Source: Sulfurisphaera tokodaii str. 7
GTDB taxonomy: Archaea > Thermoproteota > Thermoprotei_A > Sulfolobales > Sulfolobaceae
Direction: 5' to 3'
NCBI RefSeq assembly: GCF_000011205.1
Contig: NC_003106.2
Span: 1,254,001-1,318,000 of the forward strand
DNA length: 64,000 nucleotides
Positions 19,685 to 30,000 of this stretch are shown here, in pieces; the first letter of the stretch is position 1; every line of letters begins with the position of its first letter. The notes below the pieces were generated by a model. That model was given only the letters and a program-made list of their open reading frames with translations. It was not told the DNA's origin and did not search any database. The translations under genes were made by a program, and so were the position numbers.

Positions 19685-20272
19685 TTAAAACTCTAACTCC
19701 TCTTCTTCAAATGGTTTTACGCAATCTAGTTCCACTAACTTATCGAATATTTTCTTTACAGCTTTATGTACTTCTTCTTCTCTCTTAGCCCCAGTAATAA
19801 CCATTTTACCACTACTAAAGATGAGTAATACAACTCTAGGATCTTCCATCCTATATATTAATCCAGGGAATTGTTCAGGTTCATACATATTATTTTCTAA
19901 CAAGAATGCTGCTTTATCTAAATTTACGATAACATGTAAATTTGCTGATGCAACAATATTTTGTATCTGTATTTTTGGTTTTCCAGTTAAATTCATTCCA
20001 TATCTCTTTAGGGTTTTTATTATTCTTTTTACTGCTTTAATTAATTCGTCAGTACTCTTAGCTCCAGTAACCACCATTTTACCTGATTTGAATATGAGAG
20101 AAGTAACTTTTGGTGCTTCGAGCCTAAATATAAGACCAGGGAATTGATCTGGGTCATATTCGACATTTGGTACACTTCTTTCCATTGCATACAAGTCTAA
20201 GTTTTGATCCAATGTTACTGTAGCTACAATGTTTTCAATATTTACTACTGCCTTGTACGGTATTTCTGGTAT
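19685..20272 (-). CDS. tbp: TATA-binding protein, with no ordinary start codon in frame
   Basis: The archaeal TBP binds TATA boxes and nucleates transcription. Both saddle repeats are present: the first from [19 protein letters not shown] to [19 protein letters not shown], the second from [20 protein letters not shown] to [19 protein letters not shown], each with the FPGLI and [16 protein letters not shown] motifs, then an acidic tail. The complete first strand needs translation from about 20272, where the codon is ATA. The in-frame stop TGA lies three codons upstream and there is no ATG, GTG or TTG between. A GGTGA ribosome binding site (20279-20283) ends 6 bases before the ATA. A TTG 20 codons later would lose the first beta strand. 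Product certain, start uncertain. Confidence 0.93.
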   Translation of the reverse strand: MPEIPYKAVVNIENIVATVTLDQNLDLYAMERSVPNVEYDPDQFPGLIFRLEAPKVTSLIFKSGKMVVTGAKSTDELIKAVKRIIKTLKRYGMNLTGKPKIQIQNIVASANLHVIVNLDKAAFLLENNMYEPEQFPGLIYRMEDPRVVLLIFSSGKMVITGAKREEEVHKAVKKIFDKLVELDCVKPFEEEELEF

Positions 20273-20278
20273 ATTAGG

Positions 20279-20316
20279 TCACCTACAAAATAGTTTATAA
20301 ATACACATTTATAAAT
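20279..20316 (-). promoter_or_regulatory. tbp promoter and ribosome binding site
   Basis: Two TATA elements, GTTTATAAA at 20293-20301 and ATTTATAAAT near 20308-20316 (both read almost the same on either strand), precede GGTGA at 20279-20283. The nearer box would start the RNA near 20271, almost at the ATA codon; the farther one would leave a leader that contains the GGTGA site. Confidence 0.55.
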
Positions 20317-20322
20317 TCCCAT

Positions 20323-21072
20323 TTAAAGCATAATGTCCTTCAGTAGCCCTAATTCAGGAAACTCCATTATACCCTCTTTTTCAATAATAACATAAGGTTT
20401 AGAATTTTCTAGAATAGAATATTCTCTCATAAGTGGAGACATGTAGTTAGAATGATTCAGTGAAATATCGTTCCCTGCTTGATAAATTCCAATTGCAGGT
20501 AAAATAATTACTTTTGAGTTATTTTTCAGTGGAGTTACTAGAAAGCATTGCATTCTTCTTACAAAGCCTAGTTTATCTCTTAATCCTAACCTTGGATGCT
20601 CATGCCCTATGATATATATTTTATTTTCTTCCACATCTATATTCATATGGCCATGAAAAATAACAATATTATCGACTATCAAAGAATCTACTAGCTTAAT
20701 ATTATCATAATTCTCAGTGACTAAAGATAAATAATTATCATGATTACCTCTAATTATCGTAATTTCTGTACCTTCATCTTTTAATATTCGAAATATTTCA
20801 TTAAGTTCAGTTTTTTCTTGTTTGGTTAATTTACTAAAAGAATGTTTAAGATCTCCATTAATTATGAGTTTGTTTGTTTTGAAAACCTCTCTTGCTCTAT
20901 TGAAAATATTGAGAAAACGTTTCTTTTGAACTTTTGGTATGAATATTCCTTTTGATGCCATCTCTTCTTCATAACCTATGTGTACATCAGATAGAATTAT
21001 AGAGTTAAGTCTTCGTATATATATAACGGGTAAATCTTCATCAATGTAAATATCATCAACTAAACTTATCAT
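20323..21072 (-). CDS. calcineurin-like metallophosphoesterase
   Basis: About 249 residues. The dinuclear-metal motifs are clear: [11 protein letters not shown] (D-x-H), INGDLKHSF (GD), IRGNHDNY (GNHD) and FHGHMNID plus IIGHEHPRL (two H motifs). This is the archaeal MJ0037-type subgroup (COG1407), sometimes next to DNA-repair helicases; the substrate is unknown. I prefer ATG at 21072 ([13 protein letters not shown]) over a TTG at 21111, because the upstream start would leave only 9 bases before the divergent dphB gene. Confidence 0.85.
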   Translation of the reverse strand: MISLVDDIYIDEDLPVIYIRRLNSIILSDVHIGYEEEMASKGIFIPKVQKKRFLNIFNRAREVFKTNKLIINGDLKHSFSKLTKQEKTELNEIFRILKDEGTEITIIRGNHDNYLSLVTENYDNIKLVDSLIVDNIVIFHGHMNIDVEENKIYIIGHEHPRLGLRDKLGFVRRMQCFLVTPLKNNSKVIILPAIGIYQAGNDISLNHSNYMSPLMREYSILENSKPYVIIEKEGIMEFPELGLLKDIML

Positions 21073-21120
21073 CTTGTTCTTATAATCTAATTTAATACTA
21101 ATAAATACCAATTTAAAAAC

Positions 21121-21885
21121 ATGCCAACGCTTAAGCTTATAGGGTTGGGCCTCTCTGCTAAATTTGTAACTAGAGAAGCAATTGATGAGATAAGTAAATG
21201 TAATGTTGTGCTATTCGAGAGTTATACTTCTCTATCTTGTGATATAAATTTAGATTTTATTAAATTTTTAAATAAAAATGTTATTATCGTAGATAGAAAA
21301 TTTATTGAAAATAATATTAAAGAAATTATTAAACTGTTAAAAGAGAAAGAAGATGTTTGTATAGTAACTATAGGGGATCCTATGATTGCAACAACACATG
21401 TGAGTCTTATTGTTGAGGTGAAAGACAAGGGCTATAATTTTAAAGTAATTCCGGGGATATCAGTTCATTGCTATATAATTTCAAAATCTATGTTATCTTC
21501 CTATAAATTTGGTAAATCTGTAACTATAACTTACCCTTATAATAATAAAATTGATACGACTCCCTATGATGTAATTTATGATAATTTTATACGGGGACTC
21601 CACACAATACTATATCTTGACTTAAAAGAAGATAAAATTATGACAGCTAAAGAAGCCGTAGAACTTCTAATAGAAATGGAGAAAATAAAGAAGCAAGGAT
21701 TAGTTAGTGATGATAGAATCATCATAGTAGGTCAGAGATTGGGATGCGATGATGAGGAAGTAGTTGCATTACGATTAAAGGAAGTATTTAATTATAAATT
21801 TAAAGAACCACCACATATTATTGTATTTCCTACAGATAAGTTACACTTCATGGAGGTAGAGGCTTTAAAATGTCTAATGAAATAA
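21121..21885 (+). CDS. dphB: diphthine synthase
   Basis: A SAM-dependent methyltransferase that adds three methyl groups while building diphthamide on the conserved His of elongation factor 2. It is of the tetrapyrrole-methylase fold: N-terminal [23 protein letters not shown], then [14 protein letters not shown] and [15 protein letters not shown], and the C-terminal half ending [20 protein letters not shown]. 254 residues is typical. The start ATG has a short AT-rich leader. The 3' end overlaps the next gene by 16 bases. Confidence 0.93.
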   Translation: MPTLKLIGLGLSAKFVTREAIDEISKCNVVLFESYTSLSCDINLDFIKFLNKNVIIVDRKFIENNIKEIIKLLKEKEDVCIVTIGDPMIATTHVSLIVEVKDKGYNFKVIPGISVHCYIISKSMLSSYKFGKSVTITYPYNNKIDTTPYDVIYDNFIRGLHTILYLDLKEDKIMTAKEAVELLIEMEKIKKQGLVSDDRIIIVGQRLGCDDEEVVALRLKEVFNYKFKEPPHIIVFPTDKLHFMEVEALKCLMK

Positions 21886-22556
21886 GAAATAGAGTAGAAA
21901 AATATATAAAAGGGATGGAAGAAAGATTACAAAAAATACCTAGTCATATCTATGAAAAATATCGTAAAGTACTAGATCTTGCTAAACAATATACAGAGGA
22001 TGCAAAATATTATCTGAGTAAAGAAGATGAAGTTACTGCGTTGGTTGATGTAGTTTATGCTGAAGGTTTATTAGATTCAGTTATATTTAATGAAAATCTT
22101 GATATAGATTCACAAATTTCTAAAAAAGTATTCGTAGGTGGCACATTTGATATATTACACCCTGGTCATATAGAATTTTTAAAAGAGGCTTCTCGTTATG
22201 GAAGAGTCTATGTCTCTGTTGCAAGAGATAAAAACTCAGAAAAGGTAAAAGGGAGAAAACCAATAAATGATGAAAATCAAAGATTAGAAGTAGTAAAGAG
22301 CATTAGATATGTTTATGAAGCATTCTTAGGAGATGAAAAAGATTTTCTAAAAAGTGTTGAAAGGGTAAAACCAGACATATTATTTTTAGGTCCTGATCAG
22401 CATGTTGATGAGAATAAATTAAAGGAAGAGTTAAAGAAAAGAGGAATTGATAATATAGAAATAATAAGAATGAAAGAAAGAATAAATAATTGGTCTCATT
22501 CAAGCACTACATCAATAATTCAAGAAATAGTCAAAAGATATTGCAATCAAAGATAA
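21870..22556 (+). CDS. DUF357 - cytidylyltransferase-like fusion protein
   Basis: 228 residues. Residues ~1-80 are a DUF357 helical domain ([18 protein letters not shown]-like end); residues ~88-228 are a nucleotidyltransferase of the FAD synthase/cytidylyltransferase type with [19 protein letters not shown] (the HxGH motif) and later [13 protein letters not shown] (ISSTxI-like). Related archaeal RibL makes FAD from FMN. The tail-to-tail neighbour is riboflavin kinase/regulator RbkR, which would supply FMN, so an FAD-synthesis role fits; the exact substrate is inference. The fusion is common in Sulfolobales. Confidence 0.85.
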   Translation: MSNEIRNRVEKYIKGMEERLQKIPSHIYEKYRKVLDLAKQYTEDAKYYLSKEDEVTALVDVVYAEGLLDSVIFNENLDIDSQISKKVFVGGTFDILHPGHIEFLKEASRYGRVYVSVARDKNSEKVKGRKPINDENQRLEVVKSIRYVYEAFLGDEKDFLKSVERVKPDILFLGPDQHVDENKLKEELKKRGIDNIEIIRMKERINNWSHSSTTSIIQEIVKRYCNQR

Positions 22557-23197
22557 ACTTCAATTTCTACCTCATCACCATCTTTAAGACTAAGTTTTTC
22601 TCTTAAATAGTAAGGTGATATAATTTCAATAACGCTTTTTGGATGAGTAGTTCTCGCTGGAATTACTATAGCTGCTGGTGAAATTGAATTTATCGAAGAT
22701 GGGAAAGCCTTTACACTTCCTAAAACCCTGTTTGGCTCTTTGTGTTCTGGGATAATAATTCCTTTAGCTAAATCTAAGATCAATCTGTTTTCTAATGATA
22801 TCCTATCATAGATAACAATATTTAAAGTTCCAGCATAAGGTTCAAATCCTAAGTATTTTTTGAAGGATTCGATATAGTAAGGAATTGAAAGGAAAATTCT
22901 ACCCTCTCCTAACCCTGCTGTCACTTTTCCTTTTATGTGTAATATTTTAGTCCTCATAATTAATTGTAATATATCTTCTATGCATCTCTTTAATTCTTCT
23001 TCTCCTTTATCTGTAAGTTTTATATATTCTCCATCTTTTATTATAATTCTTTGTATTATCCCTTCTTCCTCAAGTTCTTTTAATTTTCTTGATACAGTTT
23101 GCTGTGATAAACCAGATTCTTTTGAAATCTCTGTTTGTGTTACTAACTTATCACTATTTAATAACTTAAACAGTTTACATGTAAATAGTGTATCTTT
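22547..23197 (-). CDS. rbkR: RbkR: winged-helix regulator fused to CTP-dependent riboflavin kinase; start unresolved
   Basis: The C-terminal 136 residues (from 22957 down) are a CTP-dependent riboflavin kinase: [32 protein letters not shown], and the [21 protein letters not shown] end. In frame upstream lies a winged helix ([44 protein letters not shown]), as in bifunctional RbkR proteins that both make FMN and control riboflavin genes. No ATG, GTG or TTG occurs in frame between the tyw1 stop (23198-23200) and this domain; the only near candidate is CTG at 23173. A one-base change would make ATG AAA CTG. The kinase half is certain; the start is not. Confidence 0.85.
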   Translation of the reverse strand, partial: KDTLFTCKLFKLLNSDKLVTQTEISKESGLSQQTVSRKLKELEEEGIIQRIIIKDGEYIKLTDKGEEELKRCIEDILQLIMRTKILHIKGKVTAGLGEGRIFLSIPYYIESFKKYLGFEPYAGTLNIVIYDRISLENRLILDLAKGIIIPEHKEPNRVLGSVKAFPSSINSISPAAIVIPARTTHPKSVIEIISPYYLREKLSLKDGDEVEIEVYL

Positions 23198-24274
23198 TCA
23201 AGTTTCTCCCTCCGTACAACCTAGTTCTGCTTCTTTATATTCTCCATTTATATCATCTTCTATGTCTTTAGTTGCCCAATTCCAGTTATCTGTCCAAGCA
23301 TTACCTATCTGTATAGGCTTATCTAATTTACTTAATAAGACTATTCTACTAGGTATATGTTCAGATAGAATTTTATAACCAGTATACTCAGCTAATTTTT
23401 TAGCAAATTCTTTAATTTCAAAATGTCTAGGCATAGCATCTTTACTAAGTCTATAAGTAGAAGGTCCTACATGCATGTATGCTTTTACTTCAATATATGT
23501 TGGTTGTGCGATTTCCATGAGTCTTGCAAATTCTCTTGCATCTTCATCGCTCATATTGAATCCTTTTATCATAGTCATTCTTATAACTGTGGGCGAACTA
23601 AAGCTTGGAAGAATTTCTAATGTTTTCATAACTAAATTCCATGAGTTTGCAACAATAGGTCTATTTATTAGTTTATGTTTAAATTCATTAGGGGCTTGAA
23701 GTGATACAAATAATTGAGTAGGTTCTTCTTCTAAGCTTGCAAGTATATCTGGCCTTACTCCACTAGTTACTAAAAAGGTTGTAAGCCCTCTTTTATGGTA
23801 CTCTTTGATTAGTTCTCCAAGCCTATCATATAATGTGGGTTCACCTGTAAGGCTTATAGCTACATGTTTAGGTGTTATAGCCTCTTTAACTTTGTTTTTA
23901 TCTACTCCCTCACGTCCAAAATAACCAGAGACTGCCCTTTTATGTTCTTCTATACTTTTTTCCACAATAATATCTGGATCATCTTCTACTGGTAATTTTG
24001 TTTCATCCCATTCAATTCCTATATCCTCTGGTTCTAATCTCCAACAATGGATGCATCTGAACCAACACCACGCAGCAGTAGGTGACATTTGAACACATCT
24101 ATGGCTTTCAATTCCGTAAAACTTGCCTTTATAGCAGTATCTCCCTGAAGTTAAGGCTTCGTGAGTCCAATGACATTTCTTATATACACTATGATTTCCA
24201 ACTATGTGATATTTTTCTTTTTCTAGTTCTTTCATTATCAAGCTTAAAGTATCTATCCTAAGATTACTTACCAT
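23198..24274 (-). CDS. taw1: tRNA 4-demethylwyosine synthase (TYW1/Taw1)
   Basis: A radical-SAM enzyme that builds the tricyclic ring of wyosine on m1G37 of tRNA-Phe. The radical-SAM cluster is CWFRCIHC (C-x3-C-x2-C, about residue 70), followed by LEPEDIG. A second set of cysteines upstream ([23 protein letters not shown]) is typical for the auxiliary Fe-S cluster. Later parts include [10 protein letters not shown] and [16 protein letters not shown]. The length of 358 is normal. It ends in frame with the following rbkR coding frame, only its TGA separating them. Confidence 0.93.
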   Translation of the reverse strand: MVSNLRIDTLSLIMKELEKEKYHIVGNHSVYKKCHWTHEALTSGRYCYKGKFYGIESHRCVQMSPTAAWCWFRCIHCWRLEPEDIGIEWDETKLPVEDDPDIIVEKSIEEHKRAVSGYFGREGVDKNKVKEAITPKHVAISLTGEPTLYDRLGELIKEYHKRGLTTFLVTSGVRPDILASLEEEPTQLFVSLQAPNEFKHKLINRPIVANSWNLVMKTLEILPSFSSPTVIRMTMIKGFNMSDEDAREFARLMEIAQPTYIEVKAYMHVGPSTYRLSKDAMPRHFEIKEFAKKLAEYTGYKILSEHIPSRIVLLSKLDKPIQIGNAWTDNWNWATKDIEDDINGEYKEAELGCTEGET

Positions 24275-24306
24275 CTATTAAACTACTGAATGTAAGATTA
24301 AAAACT

Positions 24307-25737
24307 TTAACTTATAGGTGCTGTTAAATCATAAAGGTTAAGTACTTTTTCTATTTTTGCTGAAATAGCCATAATGTAATAGTCCGACAAATATCTTCCC
24401 ATAAGTTGTAATCCTATGGGTAAATTATTATAGAATCCTGCTGGCTGAGATAAAGCTGGTACTCCAGCTAAATTTGCAATTACAGTGTTTAGATCCATAG
24501 CATACATTTTAATAGGATCCTCAACTACCTCACCTATTTTTGGAGGCAATATAGGCATAGTTGGTGATGCTATTAGATCGAATTCTTTAAGTATATTATC
24601 AACATTATCTTTTATTAATCTCCTAATTTTAAGTGCTTTAATATAGAACTCTTCATAATATCCTGCACTTAGGATAAAGCTTCCTAATAATATTCTTCTT
24701 TTAACTTCTATTCCAAATCCTTCTCCTCTATTTTTAGCAAAAGTCTCTCTCCAATTACCTTCAGAGTATTTACTATATCCGTATCTTACACCATCAAATC
24801 TAGCTAAATTAGAGCTAGCCTCTGACATAGCAATAATATAATAAGCCGGTAAAGCATATTCAGCATATCCTAAATTCACTTCTTTAATTATTGCCCCCTC
24901 AGAACTTAATTTATCTAGAGTTGAGTTAAATATTGAAACAACTGGTTTATCTGATGCCTCTACTATATCCTTCAAAACAGCAATTTTAACATCTTTCAGT
25001 TCTACTTTTTCCGGTACTTGGGGTTCAAAATGAATTGTAGTAGCGTCTTTAGGGTCATCACCAGAGATTATTGAATAGAGTAAAGCCAGATCTTCAGCAT
25101 TTTTTGCCATCGGTCCTATTTGTTCTAAACTATTTGCATAAGCTACTAACCCAAATCTACTAACTGTCCCATAAGAAGGCTTTAAGCCAAATACGGCATT
25201 ATACGCAGCTGGCGCTCTTATTGAACCTCCAGTATCACTACCTAAAGCTATATCTACTATTCCTGCAGCTAATGCGGCTCCGCTTCCCCCAGAGCTTCCC
25301 CCAGGTGTTCTCTCTAGGTCCCAAGGATTTCTTGTAGGGCCAAAATAACTTGTCTCCGTTGTCGATCCCATTGCAAATTCATCCATATTTGTTTTGCCTA
25401 GAATAACTGCTCCTTCTTGCTTTAATTTTTCTATTACAGTGGCATCATATGGCGGTACATAATCCTCTAACATTCTAGAAGCACAAGTGGTTCTAATTCC
25501 TTTTGTGGAGATGTTATCCTTAATAGCTATTAGAATTCCAGATAATTTCCCTTTAGGATTCTTAAGCTTTTCCCTTACTTCTCTCTTAACTTCTTCTTTA
25601 TCCCTTATTGTTATAAACGCTTTGATTTTTTTCTCAATTTTCTCGATTCTTTCATATGTTCTTTCAACATATTCATCAATATCTAAGTTCTTATTTAGTA
25701 AGTCTTCTACCAGTTTCATAATCATATTACTCCCCAT
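24307..25737 (-). CDS. gatA: Asp/Glu-tRNA amidotransferase subunit A
   Basis: Glutaminase of the GatCAB complex, which turns misacylated Asp-tRNA(Asn) into Asn-tRNA(Asn). Amidase-signature family: catalytic Lys in LIAIKDNIS (near residue 70), and the Ser region [15 protein letters not shown] then [14 protein letters not shown] (cis-Ser and nucleophile Ser). The length of 476 is normal. An ATG 5 codons downstream is an alternative start. Overlaps gatC by 11 bases. gatB is not in the window. The cell also has GatDE, as is usual in archaea that use GatCAB for Asn and GatDE for Gln. Confidence 0.95.
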   Translation of the reverse strand: MGSNMIMKLVEDLLNKNLDIDEYVERTYERIEKIEKKIKAFITIRDKEEVKREVREKLKNPKGKLSGILIAIKDNISTKGIRTTCASRMLEDYVPPYDATVIEKLKQEGAVILGKTNMDEFAMGSTTETSYFGPTRNPWDLERTPGGSSGGSGAALAAGIVDIALGSDTGGSIRAPAAYNAVFGLKPSYGTVSRFGLVAYANSLEQIGPMAKNAEDLALLYSIISGDDPKDATTIHFEPQVPEKVELKDVKIAVLKDIVEASDKPVVSIFNSTLDKLSSEGAIIKEVNLGYAEYALPAYYIIAMSEASSNLARFDGVRYGYSKYSEGNWRETFAKNRGEGFGIEVKRRILLGSFILSAGYYEEFYIKALKIRRLIKDNVDNILKEFDLIASPTMPILPPKIGEVVEDPIKMYAMDLNTVIANLAGVPALSQPAGFYNNLPIGLQLMGRYLSDYYIMAISAKIEKVLNLYDLTAPIS

Positions 25738-26020
25738 AGGTAGCAGGTCCTACTATAAAGCCATCCTCCTTTCTTTTCACATTACTTAATGCTTCATCTC
25801 TACTCAATGGTTTTATAATTTCATCTTTTCTAAGCTTACCAGTAGATATAGGATGAAATAAAGGTTCTACATTAGAAAGGTCTAGTTTATTTATCTGATC
25901 AAAGAAATCGAGAATATTCTTTATATCTCGTTTTATTCTTTCCTTTTCTCTATCATTTAATTCTACTAGGGCTAAATTCTGTAATCTAGAAATAAGTTCA
26001 TTATTTACTTCGATCTTCAC
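25727..26020 (-). CDS. gatC: Asp/Glu-tRNA amidotransferase subunit C
   Basis: 97 residues. The small subunit that stabilises GatA on GatB. Signature: [43 protein letters not shown], followed by [16 protein letters not shown] and [12 protein letters not shown], all typical of GatC. It overlaps gatA by 11 bases and cutA by 20, so cutA, gatC and gatA form one transcription unit. Confidence 0.93.
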   Translation of the reverse strand: MKIEVNNELISRLQNLALVELNDREKERIKRDIKNILDFFDQINKLDLSNVEPLFHPISTGKLRKDEIIKPLSRDEALSNVKRKEDGFIVGPATYGE

Positions 26021-26336
26021 TTCTTCTCACGCTCTCACTAATCCATTTTAAATAATCTGGTAAGCCATCATTAAAGTTTATTATAATAATTTCTGGTAGA
26101 GTATAAGTGTGAAGTTCCTTTATTCTGTTTATTAATTTTTCCTTTACCTTTTCATCGCTTTTTATTATTAATAAGCTTTCATCATCTTCAGTGGTTTTCT
26201 CTTCCCAAACATAAAAGGATTTTACATAAGGTATTATATTAACACAAGCTGCAAGTCTTTCATCAACTAGAGTTTTTGCTATTTTCTTAGCGGACTCCAT
26301 TCCACCAATTGTTGTAAGAGCAATAATATACGACAT
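26001..26336 (-). CDS. cutA: CutA1-type divalent cation tolerance protein
   Basis: 111 residues. The trimeric CutA fold is clear: LTTIGGMESAKKIAKTLVDERLAACVNIIPYVKSFYVWEEK, then DDESLLIIKSDEKVKEKLINRIKELHTYTLPEIIII and a final YLKWISESV. CutA has been linked to metal tolerance and to unclear signalling roles. First gene of the cutA-gatC-gatA unit and divergent from the gene at 26371. Confidence 0.92.
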   Translation of the reverse strand: MSYIIALTTIGGMESAKKIAKTLVDERLAACVNIIPYVKSFYVWEEKTTEDDESLLIIKSDEKVKEKLINRIKELHTYTLPEIIIINFNDGLPDYLKWISESVRRSEDRSK

Positions 26337-26370
26337 ATTAATTAGTTACTGCTTTTTAATTAAAAAATCA

Positions 26371-26751
26371 ATGAAGGCTGAAGAACTAATTGATATCATA
26401 AAATGGGAGGGATTTAGGGAAGCATTATTTTATGGGCTTAGCGAATGTGAGGAGCTGGGTAAAGAGTTTATAGGCATTACGCTAGATAATGGTGATGGAA
26501 TTATTTTAAGGGTTAATCCTTATGAGAACGAAATTCTTTATATTTTACTATATTCTAATAAGAAATATTCAAATAATGATTTGAGATTAATTGGCATTTT
26601 TAAGCCCGAGGAAAATGGTAATACCTATTTTATATACCAAATAACTAATTTAAGGAATTTTATAAATATGTTTGGTAATGATATAAAAGTTATTTATGTT
26701 GAAGTGATCAGAGATGCTCTTGAAGACTTTTTATACACAGCAATGGCTTGA
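26371..26751 (+). CDS. conserved hypothetical protein upstream of XPB, 126 aa
   Basis: Not recognised. An alpha/beta pattern of about 126 residues ([19 protein letters not shown], then [28 protein letters not shown]) without known catalytic motifs. Its last 38 bases overlap the start of the XPB helicase gene, so translation is probably coupled and a link with that helicase is likely but unproven. Confidence 0.65.
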
Positions 26752-28345
26752 TGATGAGACATTTAAAAAATTGCTAACGTTTTCTAGGTTTTTAGGTAGA
26801 GATAAAAATGGTTCACAATTCGTGATAGACATAGAAAGAGCAAGAAGAAATAAAGTTAAATTAGACGATATACTTTCTATTTTATCTGAACTTGGTATAG
26901 AACTAAGTGAAACCGACTTAAGGGAAATGGCTAAATATTTGCCCGAGTATGATGTAGAATTTGAACTTAAAGATGGAAAGTTAATAATAAAACCTCACGT
27001 TTTCATTCTAGATATTATAAAGGATTACAAAGATAAAGGCATTTTAAAATATGATAAGCAGAGTAAGGTGTATGTAACGGATCCATACTACTACTATCAG
27101 ATAAAAAATAGATTAGAAGAAAACGGACTAAAGATTAAAGACTTGGGATTAGATGTAAAAGAATTAAACATTAATTTCAAGGGAGAACTGAGAGATTATC
27201 AGAAAGAGGCAGTAGATACGTGGCTACAACGTGGTTCTGGAGTAATAGCACTTCCTACTGGTGCAGGTAAGACAGTCATTGGAATAAAAATAATTACTGA
27301 AGTTAGGAAGTCGACACTAATAGTTACATTTACTAAGGATCAAATGTTACAGTGGAGGGACGCAATACTTAAATTTACAGATGCGAACAGAAGTGATATT
27401 GGTCTTTACTATTCTGAGGAAAAGAACATAAGACCTATCACGATAACAACGTATCATACTGCATATAGGCATATTGATGAACTATCAGGCAAATTTGAGC
27501 TTTTGATAATAGATGAGGCACATCATTTACCTGCAGATAGATTTAAGGAGATAGCGCTTAAATGTATAGCCTCTAAAAGGCTTGGTCTTTCGGCTACTCC
27601 AGTGAGGGAAGATGGAAAACATGAAGAGTTATTTAAATTGATGGGCGGATTAATATATTTTAAAACTCCCCAAGAATTAATTCAGAAGGGTTATTTAGCC
27701 CCATTCGAATTAATTCAGATTAGAGTTAATTTAACGTCTAAGGAAAAATTGAAGTATGCTACTCTACTCTCTCAATTTAGAAAAGTGGCTGGAGGTAAAA
27801 AGGTTTCGGAGCTAATACAGTTAGTAAAAGAGGGTAATTCTAATGCTATTGAAGCTATGAAAATTTACAATGAAATGAAAAAAATTGTTAATCTAGCTGA
27901 AAATAAATTAAAGGCTCTTGATGATATAATCCAAAAAGAAAATGGAAACAAGATACTAATTTTTACACAATACGTAGATCAGGCTGAAGAAATTGCAAAG
28001 AAGTATAATGCTTATTTAATAACCGGTAAGACAAATAAGAATGAAAGAGAGAAAATACTGCGAATATTTAAAACATTAAAATCTGGGATACTAGTGTTAA
28101 CTACTGTAGGTGATGAAGGACTAGATATACCAGACGCTAATGTAGGAATAATAGTTACCGGAACTGGCTCAAGAAGACAATTTATTCAAAGACTAGGAAG
28201 GCTCTTAAGACCAAGTAATGGTAAGGTCGCAAGACTTTATGAAATAGTTACTAGAGGTACGGCAGAAGAGTATCAGGCTTCTAAGAGAAAAGATATAACA
28301 TTTGGATTAGATATTTATTCCTCTTCAGAAGAAGATTTGGTATAA
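26714..28345 (+). CDS. xpb: XPB-type DNA helicase
   Basis: A superfamily 2 3'-5' helicase/translocase of the XPB (TFIIH) type, for DNA repair or transcription-linked remodelling. After an N-terminal damage-recognition-like region come motif [15 protein letters not shown] (near residue 178), DEAH as IDEAHH (near 264), [12 protein letters not shown] (motif III and a RED-like element), motif [15 protein letters not shown] and motif [16 protein letters not shown] (near 495-510). 543 residues. Archaeal XPB usually pairs with the nuclease Bax1, but the following gene is on the other strand and not recognisably Bax1. Confidence 0.92.
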
Positions 28346-28812
28346 TAAAACACAGAATAAGCAAATGTTTTTATAATAGGAATTATGGTTGGAGTATAGA
28401 TTATAACAGAGTCCTTGTATAAGCTAATCAGTGTATATCCATTGATTGATATGATAGGATACCCTCTAGTGATTACATTTGATATTTGTAATTCAACTTC
28501 CCCTAAAATTTTCTTTAATGTATACGCTGTTAATATCTTGCTGCAATCTACATTAATTTCTCCTTTAACAGTAATCAAATTCTCTGCTATAATTTCCAAT
28601 CTTTCATTCCCCTTTACAACATAACCATCAACCCATGAAGGACTTTCTATTTCATCTTTACACTCGTCTGATATTTTTGACAAAGGTGGATAAATTATTA
28701 GATTTTTATTAACTTTTAACAATGCTGGGTAGGTTATTATTATATCGTTAGATTTTATATCTAAGTTGTACTCAGCTTTACATATACGAGAGCCTTTATC
28801 AACATAAGGCAT
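28315..28812 (-). CDS. conserved hypothetical protein, 165 aa
   Basis: Not recognised. Strand-rich, with two cysteines in the first half ([13 protein letters not shown] and [10 protein letters not shown]), no membrane helix and no known catalytic motif. Its 3' end overlaps the XPB gene by 31 bases on the opposite strand. Divergent from the small gene at 28894. Confidence 0.55.
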
Positions 28813-28893
28813 TTTAACTCCATTTTTTATATTAGTTTTGAATGATATAACCTTGTAAGGTCTGATACATGATGAGTAACTAGGCTGTTGATT

Positions 28894-29169
28894 ATGAGAT
28901 GGTTAAAAAAACGTGAAATAGTTATATATTATTTACTATATAGGAAATTTAGAAATGATAAGTTTAATATAGGCTTAGCGTTAGATACTTTATCTCCATA
29001 TTTTTCAAAAAAAGTTATTAAAAATACGTTAAAATATATGGTAAAATTAGGTCTTATAGTTAAAGTCAATGAACTAGAATATAGGTTAATTTCCTTTGAT
29101 GAATACTTATCTATTGTATCTTATGAATATTTAAAAAGAAGGCTTACTCTTCATCATAAAACTCAATAG
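28894..29169 (+). CDS. small winged-helix-like protein, 91 aa
   Basis: Short basic protein: an N-terminal helix KKREIVIYYLLYRKFRN, then FNIGLALDTLSPYFSKKVIKNTLKYMVKLGLIVKV and a strand ELEYRLISFDEYL. This is consistent with a winged helix, so it may bind DNA. No family identified. ATG at 28894 (MRWLKKRE) is preferred. It overlaps the convergent gene by 26 bases. Confidence 0.55.
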   Translation: MRWLKKREIVIYYLLYRKFRNDKFNIGLALDTLSPYFSKKVIKNTLKYMVKLGLIVKVNELEYRLISFDEYLSIVSYEYLKRRLTLHHKTQ

Positions 29170-29473
29170 TAATTTTAACCTTTACATCTTTTTTGCTAAT
29201 TGGAGGTATTTTATCACCGAAATCTACTCCTACAACAACGGGATTTCCCATAGAATCGTTGAATTTTACTTCTGCTACATAATGTAGCTTAGGTTGCTGT
29301 TGCATCATATTTAATACTTCGTTGTATATTCTGGTTAAAGCCATCTGAAAAGCTAGAGGGCTAGAAAGATCTTCAGGTTTTAGTTGTATCGAAACTAGAT
29401 TACCCATTACTTCTCCTATTTTTGCTCTTCCTTCAAATTCTACTTTATAAGAAGGTTGAGTATTTTCTGGCAT
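29144..29473 (-). CDS. conserved hypothetical protein, 109 aa
   Basis: Not recognised by name. Pattern: FEGRAKIGEVMGNLVSIQLKPEDLSS, a helix LAFQMALTRIYNEVLNMMQQQ, then strands YVAEVKFNDSMGNPVVVGVDFGD and VKVKITIEFYDEE. A compact alpha/beta fold with acidic ends and no cysteines. It sits downstream of alba1 on the same strand with an 85-base gap, perhaps in the same transcript. Confidence 0.6.
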   Translation of the reverse strand: MPENTQPSYKVEFEGRAKIGEVMGNLVSIQLKPEDLSSPLAFQMALTRIYNEVLNMMQQQPKLHYVAEVKFNDSMGNPVVVGVDFGDKIPPISKKDVKVKITIEFYDEE

Positions 29474-29558
29474 ATTACCACAGAATTATATAATATATAA
29501 AGATACTAATTAATCTATTGCTTAAAGAAAAGGGCTGAATAAAAAGGCTTTATCTTTG

Positions 29559-29858
<300 letters not shown>

Positions 29859-30000
29859 CTTTTTCCACCCAAGTGGTCGGATAATAGAATTACGAATAAG
29901 GATAATAAAGTTATCTTAAAGGTCTTGTTAAAAGAATTCATTAAGTATCACTTAGTTTTTTGATTTTTAAGATCATACTAATCTAATCTAATACTTTAGC

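Noticed and set aside
22935-23378. 147-codon plus-strand frame across rbkR and taw1
   Set aside because: Ser/Leu-rich antisense shadow of the winged-helix part of RbkR and the end of Taw1, both with clear family motifs.
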